A stretch of 64,000 bases of DNA from Zeus faber (Eukaryota > Chordata > Actinopteri > Zeiformes > Zeidae): positions 5,081,084-5,145,083 of the forward strand of contig OY482850.1 in NCBI GenBank assembly GCA_960531495.1. Direction: 5' to 3'. The position numbers and the translations under genes are program-made. Positions 1 to 42,613 of this stretch are shown here, piece by piece. The notes beneath the pieces were generated by a model. The model ran no database searches. It was given only the letters and a program-made list of their open reading frames with translations, and had not been told where the DNA came from. Every line of letters starts with the position of its first letter. Within the stretch, counting starts at the first letter, position 1.

Positions 1-2453
1 AAAAATAAAAGAAAGAAAAAGTGATTGTGGTTCCAGCGTAGATCAGATCGTTTGGACAATCTGTGTCGGCAACAGACGTACAATTTGAATCGGCTTCGGT
101 TTCCGTTTCCCCTTCATCGTCTTCCCGCAACTCCCAGATGGACTCGATTCCCTCCGCTTCTCTTCACCATGTTCACAGACAGCTATGTGCACCAGAGAGC
201 ACTCTGTCATCCTATTGGCCATCGTCAAGGAACGCTCCGTAGGAGTTGTCAGTCAACTATCAGTCAAAAATCAGCTATGCTAGACCTTCGTCGGGGTGGT
301 CACCAATTATGTCACACTACACAGGGTAAAGATACCCGTTTATCGTTCCCGTCATTCATATTTGAGCCTGACAATGTAAATTGTGTTGGCCACGATAAAA
401 TCTGGTCAAAATCGGGCAGAATTTGTGTAGTCTGATCCCGCCACTATGGATACTCTGAAAACTCTAATACGTACCTAACACGACTAAACTGGCCCTGTGT
501 ATTGCTGCCTGCAGCTATATTTATGGGTCCAGCCCACAGGGCTGGAACCCTGTTGTTTTTGCTCAGATTCTTAGTATTTTTAATCTTCTAGGCATTTTTC
601 GGGCTGAAAGTATCATGGCAGCCGCAGTACGCACAGACATGGTTGAGGTCTCGTTAGAACTGGGACGTTTCAGACATCTTGTTGTTGGGGTTTCACAAAT
701 ATCTAAGTACATTTTGAGCAGAAATGAGTGGAAAACTGTTGTAAATTTACCGGAAGTAGCAGAACGCTCTCACGATTTGATTATTGTTTGATAGCGGGGT
801 GCTTTGTGACATTATCATTCAAAGTTATATAAGTCACCCTGTGGACGGCATAGTGTTCACAGACAACCTGCGTAGACAGACAACCCGAGCCGATGCTGGG
901 TTTAAAGGAAACTCAGAAAACTGTAACTCGCGCTGCATTTTACAACCTTGACAACTACAGTTGGTCACAGAAGAAGTTTTTGGACCACAGGAAGATCTAA
1001 GAACCTTTGGAGGAACAGACTCTTTCTTTTGTGTGTGCATTGCATGATCCAAGAACGATCAAAATGATAAAAACACCGTTCTTGGGGGAAATTTAAACTA
1101 AACGACACAAGAGGAACCTTTAGTGACATAAGTGCACGGTGATTGCTCCAGCCCAAAGTCCACAGTGATTGGTCGAACACATGAGCATGAGAAAAACACA
1201 TGAAAAATAAGATACTTCATTTAAAATAAACATGTCATTATTTATACACAATTTATTTCCAAATAATACTAATACTCAACTCAACTAATACTAAATAATA
1301 ATCATTAAATCAGCATAAATGAAAACAGCGTCCTTTCGCCCCGACCTCGCATTGGACACGGCGGACTCAGAGCGACTCTTGATCACAACAGGTTTTCCTC
1401 AGTGCCACCCGAAGTCCCATCGCCCTGGGCGGCGTCTGGCCCACAGCAAGGGTCGAACACAGTGGAACACCGTTACAGCAACGTGCAGACCTCGCATAAC
1501 AGTCTTGATAACCGACACTGAGATATATATATATATAGATATACCGACGCTGTCATATATGAGCCTCTGAGAGTTATAGCAATGGAAAAACCCTGGTTTA
1601 CAGCCACATGCAGACGGCTGCCTTTTGTAACTTGTGCTGCGTTTCACAGAACCCTGAAAACTGTAATATGTAACTAAAACGACTAAACTGGACCCTGTGT
1701 ATGAGCTTTATTTAGCTCATACACATTTATGTATAGGTATATACATAAATATATAGCTATATCTATTATTATTATTATTTATAATAAATAATAATAATAA
1801 TAATTTTCTCTTAATGTCTTAATTGTGTTTAGTGATGTGGGACTGAGGGTGGGAAGTGGGCGTCAAAGATGTAAACATATTTATATCATATATTTATTGT
1901 ATTTGATCGTTCCTTATTACAGAATAAATAAATCTATTTAAAAAAAAGAGTCCACCATTTCATTCAAAGTAATGAAATGCAACGTAATTCCCGAACACAG
2001 ATTGTATTGTTTGCAATAAGCAGATATGATGACGTGCATCTCTCCTAAATGTGGGACGACAATTCCTCCATACGGTCCCGTGGGAAGGTGGCCCCGCCCC
2101 CTTTTCAACGGTCCCATCCAAACCACCAGGGACCGTTGTTTGTTTACGTGGAGCTGACAGCGGTTAAACCGAGGTATCGCGATAGCCCGATACACCGCCA
2201 CGCCGGTAGAAACGCGGGACGTCTCGAAAGTTCCCCGCGACCTCGTGATGGCCGAGTGCGAAAAGTGGACAAAAAAAAAACAAAAAAACGCCGGGAGGCT
2301 TGAACGCTTCTCCGCGTACTGGCTGGAGGCACGCACCTCACGCAGCATAATCTAACCCCATGAATAGCAACACAGCGAGCGGAGCTCGTTCGATCGTGAT
2401 CTCGGCCTTCCGGAGAAAAATAAAATCCCCGCTCTCGCGTGGGGACGACTCAC
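1..2453 (-). other. sntb2 intron 1 (right-hand part)
   Basis: No second sntb2 exon is visible. The stretch holds copies and fragments of an unclassified dispersed repeat (about 450-1000 and 1620-1710), a short AT tract (1529-1545), an ATT-rich stretch (1765-1802) and AT-rich filler. The short ORFs here show no recognisable domain. Confidence 0.6.
450..1000 (+). repeat. unclassified dispersed repeat X, copy 1 with tail of a second copy
   Basis: The body (about 550-1000) has TTTTTAATCTTCTAGGCATT, GCAGTACGCACAGACATGG, GTTGAGGTCTCGTTAG, GCTTTGTGACAT and AACTGTAACTCGCGCTGC. A tail (450-525, CTGTGTATTGCTGCCTGCAG) precedes it, as if two copies were in tandem. It matches 45910-46400 (plus) and 50130-50460 (minus). 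Confidence 0.6.
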
Positions 2454-3150
2454 CCTCGAGCGTCACTTCTTTCCCGGCCTTCTTCAGCGCCTGCACCGCC
2501 AGGTCGTGCGTGGCTTCGCGGAGGTCGCTGCCGTTCACCGACAGGATCGCGTCGCCCACCCGCAGCGCCCGACTCTGGTCGGCCGCGAGCCCCGGGAAGA
2601 TCTTGGAGATGAGGATGGGCATCCTGTTCTCCCGGCCCCCCTTGATGCTGATGCCCAGTCCGCCGGACTCCTGCTTCACCACACGGACTTTACGCACCGC
2701 CTCGGACCCGGACCCGTCCGACGCCGAGGGGTGTTCGCCCTGCCTGGAGCTGAAACTGGACCCGGGGCTGCCGAAGTCGGAGTTGGTGCCGTTGTTGGGA
2801 TACTTGTTGTTGGGGTCGTATGGTCCGCGGGTGTTGGCGCCGCGCACCGGACTGCTGCCGCGCCGCCGCGCGCCCAGGGTCGGGTTCTGGTCCACGGGGT
2901 TCGGACCGCGGGGTCCCGGGTGTCCGGGCGAGAGGCCCGGGTCGTTTCCGTTCGACACGCCGTTCCGCAGGCCCGCCGCCGCGGAGGAAGAGCCGCCCCA
3001 CTCCGAGTGGTTGGAGCCCGGTCCGCCGAGCTCCGCTTCGGCCGTTAGGGTCAGCGTCTCCCGGGTCAGCTCGGCGGACACCCGGATCCAGCGGTCCCGG
3101 AGTAGGAGGTCCAGCTGACCGTTCTTGTCCGCTCTGGTCCAAACAGCCAT
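2454..3150 (-). CDS. sntb2: beta-2-syntrophin, coding exon 1 (partial gene)
   Basis: Syntrophins are cytoplasmic adaptors that tie PDZ ligands such as ion channels and signalling enzymes to the dystrophin complex under the membrane. The exon gives 232 codons plus one base (phase 1). Residues 1-45 ([12 protein letters not shown]...) are the first half of the split PH1 domain. Residues 46-150 are a low-complexity Gly/Ser/Pro/Asn linker. Residues 153-232 are most of the PDZ domain, with the GGLGI ligand loop at 163-167 and the block [20 protein letters not shown]. It ends at a GTGAGT donor (GT at 2453-2452). MAVWTRA matches SNTB2, which in human has extra residues upstream, better than SNTB1. 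The remaining exons (rest of PDZ, PH1, PH2, SU) would lie left of base 1. Paralogue choice is by recall: beta-2 likely, beta-1 not fully excluded. Confidence 0.93.
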
Positions 3151-3480
3151 TCCTGTAGACGGCTCTTTTTGTTGCCTGCTCCGAGGCGGATTTCAGACTA
3201 AACTCATGATGAACTTTTTTTTTTTTTTTTTCTTTCCTCTTTTTCAGAGTGCGCACAAGCACGGACTAGGCTGCAGCAGCCATCGACACACCCACTCAGC
3301 ACAGAGTGCAGGAAACAGTAGAAGGGGAAAATCAGCCCCGGTTCCAAAAAAAAAACAAAAACGCGCAAAAGAAAAAGTGATCTCGGCTGTGAGCGGACCG
3401 CCTGTGGACAGACGGAAACAGCCAATCGACATTACGGCGTTTGGATTACTTATTCATGATGACAGGGGCGGGGTTATGGA
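3151..3480 (-). promoter_or_regulatory. probable sntb2 promoter / 5' UTR region
   Basis: This lies directly upstream of the sntb2 start codon on the minus strand. It includes a CCAAT pentamer at 3422-3426, about 270 bp from the ATG, and a T-run at 3216-3230. No TATA box is evident. The transcription start is not determined. Confidence 0.4.
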
Positions 3481-4329
3481 GGCATTAAAGGCCCGCTGTG
3501 GATTTCATCTCATCCATTTATGCTTTTCTGACTGTACAGTCTATCACTGTCTGCAACACGTTTCCTTCCTTCTCTTATAGGTGGGGTTCGCTTCCATTCA
3601 TCCAAAATAACTCGTGGGCATTGTATACGGATAGATAAGCAGTTCAAAATCAGGGTTTCAAAGATGTGGCCCCGGTTTGCCTGATTTGCCCCCCCCCCCG
3701 AGGGGTCCGATCCGGCCGTCTCAAAAAATAATTTTCACAGTCACATTCAATTGTCTAAGTGTGCGATTATAGCCGGGAATAGAATGCAATAGAGTTTAGT
3801 CAAGGTCTCTTGAGTTAACAGTCAGTTTTGTTGATAAAATGAAACATGATTTGTACAATTAAACACTTTATATATAGCATACACGAGAGCAGGTTGAAAA
3901 AAAGAATAGAATTTCCTATGCTTCATTCCAACTTTATTAACCAGAAAGAGCGTCTAAACCAAGGTGCTATAGACACAAGAATAAATGCAGCCCTGTGCTT
4001 AGAGATGGCTTGTGCGTTTGCCCTGGTATATAACTCCGGTGCTAAGCTTGTTAAAGCTAAGACATTTGACAATACCTGCTCATTCAGCTCCGTGCTGGCC
4101 AAACCTAGAATTCCCATAAGAAATTTCAGGTTCAGAAATTGAAAGTCCGACCATGTTTTTGCTCCAGCCTTGCACCGATCCGACCGGATTCCCACTCACT
4201 AGTCGGACATCTGGGTTGACACTAATCTGGCAAATCCACAAAGTTGGCTCAAAATCCTGGAGGAGAATTTTATTTTCTGAACAGGGATTTCATCAGGGTC
4301 AAACAGACACAGGAGCACCGTTGTTTAAG

Positions 4330-4894
4330 TTAAGATTTATTTTTTATTTTTATTGCAGTTGAGGTCGACTCAGTGTTTACAAAAACCAAGAGCAGATTGC
4401 AAACGTACGCGGGGGAGAGTGAGAGAGGAGTCAGAGTCTACGTCGGCCGTCCAACGAAAAGAGAGAGAGAGATATTGTACATTCACAACATTGCTATGTC
4501 TCCCGCTCTCAAGTCCTTCACCCGCCCCAACTGACATGCAAAACAAACAGACCTGAGGCCTTCTCCTTAGTGCATTTCCCAATCAGTTTTTAAAATGTGA
4601 GACATGTTCTTTTGGCCTCGCTAAGGGTAAAAGTACATTCATAACATACAGTATGACAAAGGCAACCCCGCTGGACGAGGTGGGTGGACGGGTGGGGTTT
4701 GAGACGCTTCTGGTCCAACTCCTCCCCTTTTATTAGGCTATTGTTCTAATTATGCCCCCCCCCACACACACACACACAGACACACACATCTCAGCTACCT
4801 TACTCCAACTCCATCACTATTCCAGCAGTGAGTTAAGAGGGAGTGGGGTAATAGTGTGATAAGGCAAGACACTCAGAATTCCCCCCATTGCCTC

Positions 4895-4945
<51 letters not shown>

Positions 4946-5110
4946 CAAAACAGTCACAGTGAAGCCTTTCCCCCTTAAACATTGACGAGGAACCAGGGTT
5001 GGGAGGGTGGTGACGGTGCTAGTGGGGTGGATGACCTTGGTGAGGTGCTCCCGTTAGATGAGATGAGGGGGTAACGAAGGTTTACACAATCTGGGAATGG
5101 GTTGGATGTA

Positions 5111-5149
<39 letters not shown>

Positions 5150-5308
5150 TTGCAGCATTGTGGAGAGGCACACTTAAGAGGGTGGAGGATTAGTCTGTTC
5201 AATCCAAAGTGCAATGAAATGTACCATAGAGTTCATGCCCCCCCGCCCCCCGCTGCCAAGCTGGACTAAGATGAGCTAGCTGCTGACGCGGCAGCGATGC
5301 GGCGGTTG
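4330..5308 (-). other. probable spire2 3' UTR
   Basis: It follows the spire2 stop codon on the minus strand. It contains a (CA)n run (4897-4943) and a (TG)n run (5115-5148). AATAAA-type signals lie on the minus strand near 4335-4350, where the plus strand reads TTTATT repeatedly. No splice sites or further ORFs are recognised. The 3' end is inferred from the poly(A) signals only. Confidence 0.35.
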
Positions 5309-35657
<30,349 letters not shown>

Positions 35658-35819
35658 GGTCGCGGGATTCCGCGGAAGCCATTCTTCACGCCATGACGTG
35701 AGAGGCTCCTCCGTTTCGGCCCGCTCCTCTCTTTCCTCGCAAGTCGCTGCACCGCGGCTCCACCGCAGTGCAGCGGCTCCCGGTTAGCGTCACACCCAGC
35801 GAGTGAAGGTGAACTCTGA

Positions 35820-36095
35820 TCTGCCGGGTGGCCAATCAGCGGGAGGAGGAGGAGGAAGGAAGGAAGGGGGGGGAGGCGGAGGAGGAGGAGGAGGAGGAAG
35901 GAAGGAAGGAAGGAAGGAAGGAAGGGGGGGGGAGGCGGAGGAGGAGGAGGAGGAGGAGGGGAGGGCGGGTGGAAGAAGAGGAGGAGGGGGTGGAGGAGGA
36001 GGAGGAGGAGGAGGAGGAGGAGGAAGGAAGGAAGGAAGGAAGGGGGGGAGGCGGAGGAGGAGGAGGAGGAGGAGGAGCAGGAGGAGGAGGGGTGG
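35820..36095. repeat. GGA/GGAA purine tract upstream of spire2
   Basis: About 250 bp of almost pure purine on plus (pyrimidine on the spire2 sense strand). (GGA)n blocks alternate with (GGAA)n blocks in three similar cycles near 35842-35930, 35935-36050 and 36020-36090. Confidence 0.95.
35832..35836 (+). promoter_or_regulatory. CCAAT box in spire2 5' flank
   Basis: GGCCAATCAGC, a strong NF-Y type site, 175 bp upstream of the spire2 start codon and right beside the purine tract. NF-Y sites act in either orientation. Confidence 0.5.
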
Positions 36096-36718
36096 GGGTG
36101 GGTGAATCTTTTTTGCTGTGGAGCAGCGGAGCGGAAGTGGAAAACCTGTTGAAAAAATATAATGACATCATTCACTATTGCACGTGGCGTGACGTAATAA
36201 TATAATAATAATAATCATAATAATCACAATAGGAAGAATAAGAATAATGACATATTAGTTGACGATTTATTTCGCTATTTAATTCTTTTTTGTATAATAA
36301 TAGTAGCATGACATACAACTTGAATAACTTATAATAATAACTATAATAATATGATAACTCATAAACTCATGTCTACCTACCTGCAAATGTGGGTAGACAT
36401 GTATTGTTCCGTCAGCCCAACTGATGGAAAGGCACTTCATTTACCTTCTATTCACATTTCTTAATTCACATGCCACTTTAAATGCACATATCTGTATATA
36501 CATAGGCATATTCCTTCAACCTATTCCATTTTATTTCAATTTATTTTTTATTGTATTTTATTCTATATATTTTTTTTATCTTATTCTATAAGTATTCCAC
36601 TTACTGTATTACGTTTTAGGAGTCAGTTAGTCGGTCTATTAGAAAGGAATTTTCTACTTTTTATTTTATTTTATTTTTGTACTTTTTCCTAGGACTTATT
36701 GTGTGCTATCACCGGGTG

Positions 36719-36797
36719 CGTTGCATTACATTTCACTGCATATATGTATGGAAGTATGTATATGTATGTGACAAATAAAAATCTTGAATCTTGAATC
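36719..36797 (+). repeat. retroposon tail ending TGACAAATAAAAATCTTGAA
   Basis: Matches the reverse complement of 55967-56043, with shared blocks TTACATTTCACTGCATATAT and GACAAATAAAAATCTTGAAT. This is a common fish retroposon 3' end. Confidence 0.6.
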
Positions 36798-37841
36798 TAA
36801 CATCGGTTCAAAATATGCTCAATTAACTGCGATCAGGTGATTATTTTATAATTGCGAAAGCACCGTTTGTTAGTTACAGCTGATTCGAGCGGATGCCTTA
36901 CTGAGGACGCTATATATTCCTCATAGCCCATAGGTGGCGCTGTCGTTTTACTGAGTTACTTCTAACGATTGAGATGAGGCGTCTTCTTGATGGAAACTTT
37001 GGAACTTTTTGTTTAATTCAACACATAGAAAAGTACAGTAAATTATATTTCATACACATTTCAGGTTTGATATAGTCACCCAAAGAAACTCAGACACGGG
37101 AGTTAGATATAACTTTAAAGTAAGTATTTATTACGATATCCATCTAAAGATCACACGTACCATAAAGTCTCTGTAAAATAAATCATTTAGTCTTAAGATA
37201 AATACATGAGGAAACTGGCTAGTGCGTCAGAAAAGAGCCATGGTCAGGCACTGACACCGTCATTAAAACATCATCATCATCGTCACGTAGCATGTAGGAA
37301 CGGTCAGATAAAGGGACGTCAACAAATCTCAACAAAATTCACATTAAAACAGGTAAACACATTGCTAGTTGTAAAGACATTTTACGGAACACTTTATGTC
37401 AAAGCCAGGTCAGCATACATAAGATATGTAAGAAGTCATTTATTGCTTCAAATGGAAAAGATCCCCCAATCAGTTTTATTTCTGTATGTTTTTGCATTTA
37501 ATTTTAAAATCGAAAGTTAAAGTCCGGCCTTATTCTTGGTTGTGGATGACCAAAGGGTCAAAAACTAAAAAAACAACAACTATTACTAAAACAACTATTA
37601 CTATTATTAATTCTGCATCACATTTCCCACATATCTTGTCCCGATTATAAATTAAAAACAAAAATACAAAGAATTGCCATTAGGTGGCGTTATCACACTA
37701 CCTGTAGGCTTTCTTCTTGAGTGGCTGGACAATGCCTTCGAGTAACTCAGAGGGTGGAGTACCAGTCATGTGGAGTGCAGTATTAAACCACTGTCTTGAT
37801 CCATGAAGAATCCATATAACATTTCACGACCATACATCAAC

Positions 37842-37843
<2 letters not shown>

Positions 37844-37917
<74 letters not shown>
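37844..37917. repeat. (CA)n microsatellite, about 74 bp
   Basis: Pure dinucleotide run in intergenic DNA. Confidence 0.97.
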
Positions 37918-38137
37918 GCTACCTAAGACAAAAAAAAGGTACAGACATGCAAAAAAGACCTTGAGCTTTTATCCACAGTGTGTAGGATGTGCTGTGTGCT
38001 AGCAGTCCACACAGCAGCTCTCTTAACACCTTATTTAAACTTCATATTGTCACTGAATGTCAGCCATTTTTATTTCCATGATTTCACTTCACAAGGCCCT
38101 TCAGTTAAATTTGGTATTTTTTGAATTATTTTTACTA

Positions 38138-38171
<34 letters not shown>

Positions 38172-39435
38172 TAACATAACAGCTACCTTTGATAACCCTT
38201 CGAGAAACAACACCTAAGTCCTGTCACGTGTTTGCAAATCTCTGCTGCCTTGGACAGATGAGGCGGTGGAGCACCAGGGGCTGCTGAGCACTGATCTGAC
38301 CCTGCACTCTCAGGACAGGGAAAATTAACATTGCGTGTCCCTCACACATTCAATTTGAGGGTTGTGTTATACCAAGCTCTTGTCATTGACCTACGTTGCT
38401 GGATTACCTAAGCTACAAACCGCAGAAGGGGGAAGTTTGTGTACCGGTGCGACTGCATGGCAGTTCATTTGTTATTGCTCGACATTCTGTAAAATGTCAT
38501 TGGCTATGTTCAGCTTGTAATTCTCAAATAACCCAACTGCTCCTATCGCTTACCCATGAAACACTTAAGTCTCAAAACATTTGAGACTTTCATTTTAGTA
38601 CAGAGGAAATTAAAATAACATCACATTTACTCACCGAGTAAATGAAACAAAACCTGTAAACAAACACAGGGATAAATATGGTCCAGACAGAAAGCCAAAC
38701 CATTCCCATGAACATATTTTGACTTCTCAATGACTACTAGCAATCAATCTCCAAGTTTGTCCGCCAGAAATTTCATAAATCACATTAAAGTGTTATTTTT
38801 ACACAACACAGCCCAAAGGTGTCAAGATAGGATCAAAGCTCTTGTTAAGTTTTCGGGTGAACTGTTGATCCTACTTCCTGACCTCCATAAAATCCATACA
38901 GGATAACTTTGTGTTTACTGTGTAAATAACATTTATATTTAAATACAATTTGAAAACAAATCAATCAAAATTACATCAGTAACGACTTCTCTACTCCTTC
39001 CGTTGGCCAAATAAAATACCCCCTCAGTTCCATGGTATTATTTCTCACTACTGTACTATCCAGTACACTGACACACACAATGAGAATGAGTTATTTTGCA
39101 GTTGGTTGCAATACTTACAGCGGATATCTCAATCCTCCTCAATGGAAGGATGAGCACTGGTCAAAAGCAAGTGGCAATGGAGGCAACTGGCCAGGGTTAA
39201 ATTTGAAGTAAACCAACAGGCTAAGGTGAGACTCCATTTTACTATTATCACTTGTGACCATACGAGACGGACAGAGTTTATGTCTGAATCATTGCATCAA
39301 TTCCCTGGACATCACAACGTATCCTTCTTTCAATGGAAGCAGATTGGCAAAAAATTGCATTTTCTCTTACGGTCAGAAAAGACTGTAGAGAATGCAGCCT
39401 TGATAATCTTGTCTCTGTAATCAGTTTGTACCGCT

Positions 39436-40632
39436 CTACATATGATTTGTATGCTCTGTCTTGGCAGGGAGCCAGCTGAATTGATACCGTTCTTTAGGCA
39501 CAAGGAGGTCTACGTCTACTGTCTTCTGCTCTTTGTCGCTGCCAACCGTCCTGTACCCTAGCAGTGACATGGCACCTTTACACACCTCCTGGATGCGCCG
39601 CACCTTGTCGTAGGGCAATGTTGTCCGCCATGCCTGGGAGACATCGGCAGCATTCCGTGAAGTGATTTGGAAGGCGTCCTTCTTTGAGCCTTTGCCCTTC
39701 CCGTGGGTCACCTTGTAGATCCACTCCTCCAGCGGTTCGGTCATCTGCAGACCCACAAAGTTGTACATGGCGTCAATCTCCTTTAGTGGGTTGCGGACCA
39801 CATCCTCGTAGCGCACAATCTTGTAGCGGCCCCTGAGGAAGTCGGGTGGCTTCAAGGTGGCGCGCTCGTTGATGCGCACGTGGCTGCGGCAGATCTCCTG
39901 CATGACTCGGTACTGCGCCTCCACTGCCGGGACATTGGCCTGCTCCAGGACGACGGCGTTGTCCTTTACGAAAGCTTTGGCGGACTGCTCCCTGGACCGC
40001 ATCACAGCCCGCGGGTCTCGCACCAGGTGGATGATTCGGAGGTCCATCGTAGGGTCCTGAAGAAGTGGATAGAGGGACTCCAGCTCGAAAAAGCGCACCT
40101 CCTTCAGCACCACATGGCTGTATGTGCGGCAGGCCTCTTCGGCCCTGAGAAGGCCCATGGAATCGCAAAGCCGCAAGCACTCGGACTGGTTGCTGAAGCG
40201 GCCCCGTGGCGTGAGCGAGCAGGCTGGCGGGGAGCAGAGGCCCCGGCTGTGGCTCCACATGAACAAGGAGGACACGTTTTGCTGCTCGGGCAGGTAGGCC
40301 TCCACCCCGGACATGTCACACTGGAACACACTCCGAATCAGGTCCCTCACGGCCATCCTGAGCACACGCGCTCCAGGCGCCTGCAGTTTGTCCCAGACAT
40401 GCCAGGCAGGCTCCATGAGGTAAAAGACAGACGGATGCTGGCTAAACACTTGGCCCAAAAAAGATGAGCCCGAACGCCATGACGACAGCAGCAGAACATG
40501 GACCTTTCCCTGGGATGGGGAGGGTCCACAGGGGTTGGGCTGGATGTACCAGCCGCAGAGCAGCACCACCACGGCTCCGTGCAGAAATACTAGTAGAACC
40601 AAGGTGGGAGGGCCCAGTCTGCAGCGAGGCAT
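39436..40632 (-). CDS. chst6: carbohydrate (GlcNAc-6-O) sulfotransferase, CHST5/CHST6-like
   Basis: A Golgi enzyme that moves sulfate from PAPS to the 6-OH of N-acetylglucosamine on keratan sulfate or related glycans. 398 aa in one exon, close to human CHST6 (395) and CHST5 (411). A type II membrane protein: short N-terminus, one transmembrane segment about 9-29, lumenal catalytic domain. The 5'-PSB PAPS-binding loop is SSWRSGSSF (50-58) and the 3'-PB motif is LVRDPRAVMRSR (203-214). YLMEPAWHVW (71-80), CSPPAC (133-138) and YSHVVLKEVRFFELE (171-185) are family signatures. N-glycosylation sequons are at N119 and N148. A pyrimidine-rich TGCAG acceptor (40785-40784) with a CTTAAC branch-like site suggests a spliced 5' UTR, usual in this family. 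The CHST5/6 choice fits the neighbour tmem231, as on human 16q23; the exact fish symbol is inferred. Confidence 0.93.
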   Translation of the reverse strand: MPRCRLGPPTLVLLVFLHGAVVVLLCGWYIQPNPCGPSPSQGKVHVLLLSSWRSGSSFLGQVFSQHPSVFYLMEPAWHVWDKLQAPGARVLRMAVRDLIRSVFQCDMSGVEAYLPEQQNVSSLFMWSHSRGLCSPPACSLTPRGRFSNQSECLRLCDSMGLLRAEEACRTYSHVVLKEVRFFELESLYPLLQDPTMDLRIIHLVRDPRAVMRSREQSAKAFVKDNAVVLEQANVPAVEAQYRVMQEICRSHVRINERATLKPPDFLRGRYKIVRYEDVVRNPLKEIDAMYNFVGLQMTEPLEEWIYKVTHGKGKGSKKDAFQITSRNAADVSQAWRTTLPYDKVRRIQEVCKGAMSLLGYRTVGSDKEQKTVDVDLLVPKERYQFSWLPAKTEHTNHM

Positions 40633-40783
40633 GGTGTTGGCCCTGGGTTCAGACCGTTCTTCTCACAGTTCTTTAGGAACAAGTCGCAGTGGAATCGCTG
40701 GTACTGGTTTCCTTCCTCTCTGCTGCAGTGGTTTGATCCGCCTCTCTCTCGCTCTCACTCTCTCTGTAGCTCTGGGGTCTCAC
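40633..40783 (-). other. probable 5' UTR part of the chst coding exon
   Basis: Sequence between the ATG and a likely 3' splice site (CTTCTGTCCTGCAG, AG at 40785-40784). The 5' UTR would continue in an upstream exon; a candidate is the CpG-rich block near 49 kb. Confidence 0.5.
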
Positions 40784-41523
40784 CTGCAGGACAGAAGATA
40801 TAGGACAGATAGTTAAGCAAAGGGGAAGAGAGAAAAATACCAAAATGTGTATGTTACTGTAGGTAGTTATTCGAGGAATAATACACCACTTCAGTGGACC
40901 TAGTGGGGTGCTATGTTCAAGGCCAGTCAGGGGTGTGCAGGCATAACACAGCCAGTCATTACGTGTTGTATCAGTATTCTCCAAAAGCTTTTTCAAAAAC
41001 TCTGCTACAAATTGCCTCGAAATCTATAAGTTATTTTCTTCCAAAGGTGGAAGATCCCTAACTGTGTGGCGACTGTGGTTTTCCATATTCTTCAACACTA
41101 TCAACTTCTCTCAGACCACATATGCACACACTTAAAAGACTTGGTAGTCATCACACACTGCCTCGAGGAGCTCTCTCTCCCGATATGACGTACACTTTGG
41201 TCTGAACAACTACAAACGCTGCTCCCTGCTTGTGTCACGATGCTGTCTGGTGAACCCAAGTGCAGGACACACGGAGACTCACGCAGGAAATGCTCAAACA
41301 AGGTTGATTTGGCTGACTTAAAACTTAAAACATAGCAGGGCATACAGGCAACAGCACGTACAGCAAAGATTACGACCGACCAGGAGTAACTGGGGAAGAC
41401 AAACTAAATACACTTGGGTAATGACGAGACAAGACACAGCTGAGGGGAAAAAACATGAGGACATCCGCTGGACAAACAAGGGAAGACAAGACCTGGAGGA
41501 AACAGATAGAGAGAGCAGCAGCT

Positions 41524-41564
<41 letters not shown>

Positions 41565-42270
41565 GAGAGAGAGAGAAGGAACTCAGGGAGACAAACAAGG
41601 GAACACACAGGACCTGGAAGAAACAGAGAGAGAGGCAGCTAGAGAGAGAGACAGAGTGAACACAGGGAGATAGCAGGGCGGGTGGAACACAAGACTACAA
41701 ACACTAGGGAGGAGAAGGATAAGGTACAGAATAAACTTTGTCAAACACAGGGCAAAATGATGACAGCTTGTAACAACTATGCCTGTAAGCGTACTGTGCT
41801 TTCGGTTGTCTTCAGCAAAATTGTGTGACAATGACATTCCAGATACCCAATTCTGTTCCCTGCAATTCATGGCATGAACATCCAAGTGCACATTTATTAT
41901 TGTTGGAAGACATTAGTTTAAGCTGAGAAGGGATAGCATTTGCAAATAAATAACATAAAAGCGGGAAGGGTGAAGGCGGGGGTGGCAGAAAAATGGCAAA
42001 ATAGATGAGTCATCCAACCCAGCTGCTGGACACTCTTTGAAATGTCAGGGCAACAGCGTGTGCACTATTTTCTCACAATATCCCTGTGACTTCCTTTTTG
42101 GGGGAACAAAGTCCGGGTTACAAACAGACACACTCGCCCCTCGCGGAAGATGAGTGACATGAAAGTGCGACAAATCCCTTATTCCTAAAGCATGTTGATC
42201 ACATTTTAAGGACGCATATGTGGTTCATTAAAAAAAAAACTAGCTCTAATTTGAATACTGTCTTTTTCTT

Positions 42271-42273
<3 letters not shown>

Positions 42274-42357
<84 letters not shown>
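42274..42357. repeat. (CA)n microsatellite, 84 bp
   Basis: Pure dinucleotide run. Confidence 0.98.
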
Positions 42358-42359
<2 letters not shown>

Positions 42360-42520
42360 AGACCAGCTAGGTGGGAGGTTAGGGACTGTTTCCTTCTGGG
42401 AGGAAGGGGCGGAGGTGCCACAATGTGGATGACTGCTTATTGAACAAGCCCTAACACGCTGCCCCCTTCCGGGCAGAAACCAATAGACGTTGTGACAGCT
42501 TCTCTCTTCCTGCTTCCATA

Positions 42521-42523
<3 letters not shown>

Positions 42524-42611
<88 letters not shown>
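42524..42611. repeat. (CA)n microsatellite, 88 bp
   Basis: Pure dinucleotide run, 166 bp from the previous one. Both are preceded by the same TTTC flank. Confidence 0.98.

Positions 42612-42613
<2 letters not shown>

Larger units (their letters stand above)
36100..39435. other. intergenic, spire2 5' side to chst 3' side
   Basis: It contains ATA repeats (36195-36230), a retroposon tail (36719-36797), a (CA)n run (37844-37917), an (ATT)n run (38140-38170) and AT-rich sequence. The part nearest 39435 is probably chst 3' UTR; a minus-strand AATAAA-type signal is present near 38066. No coding exon is seen. Confidence 0.55.

Noticed and set aside
1-2453. Search for sntb2 exon 2 (VKFIREVTPYIKK-like)
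   Set aside because: Nothing matching was found on the minus strand, so it must lie outside the window.
2360-3118. 252-aa plus-strand ORF and other ORFs over sntb2 exon 1
   Set aside because: Antisense shadows in a GC-rich coding exon; the minus-strand frame carries the PDZ domain.
39880-40467. 195-aa plus-strand ORF
   Set aside because: Antisense shadow of the chst coding exon, whose minus-strand protein has clear family motifs.
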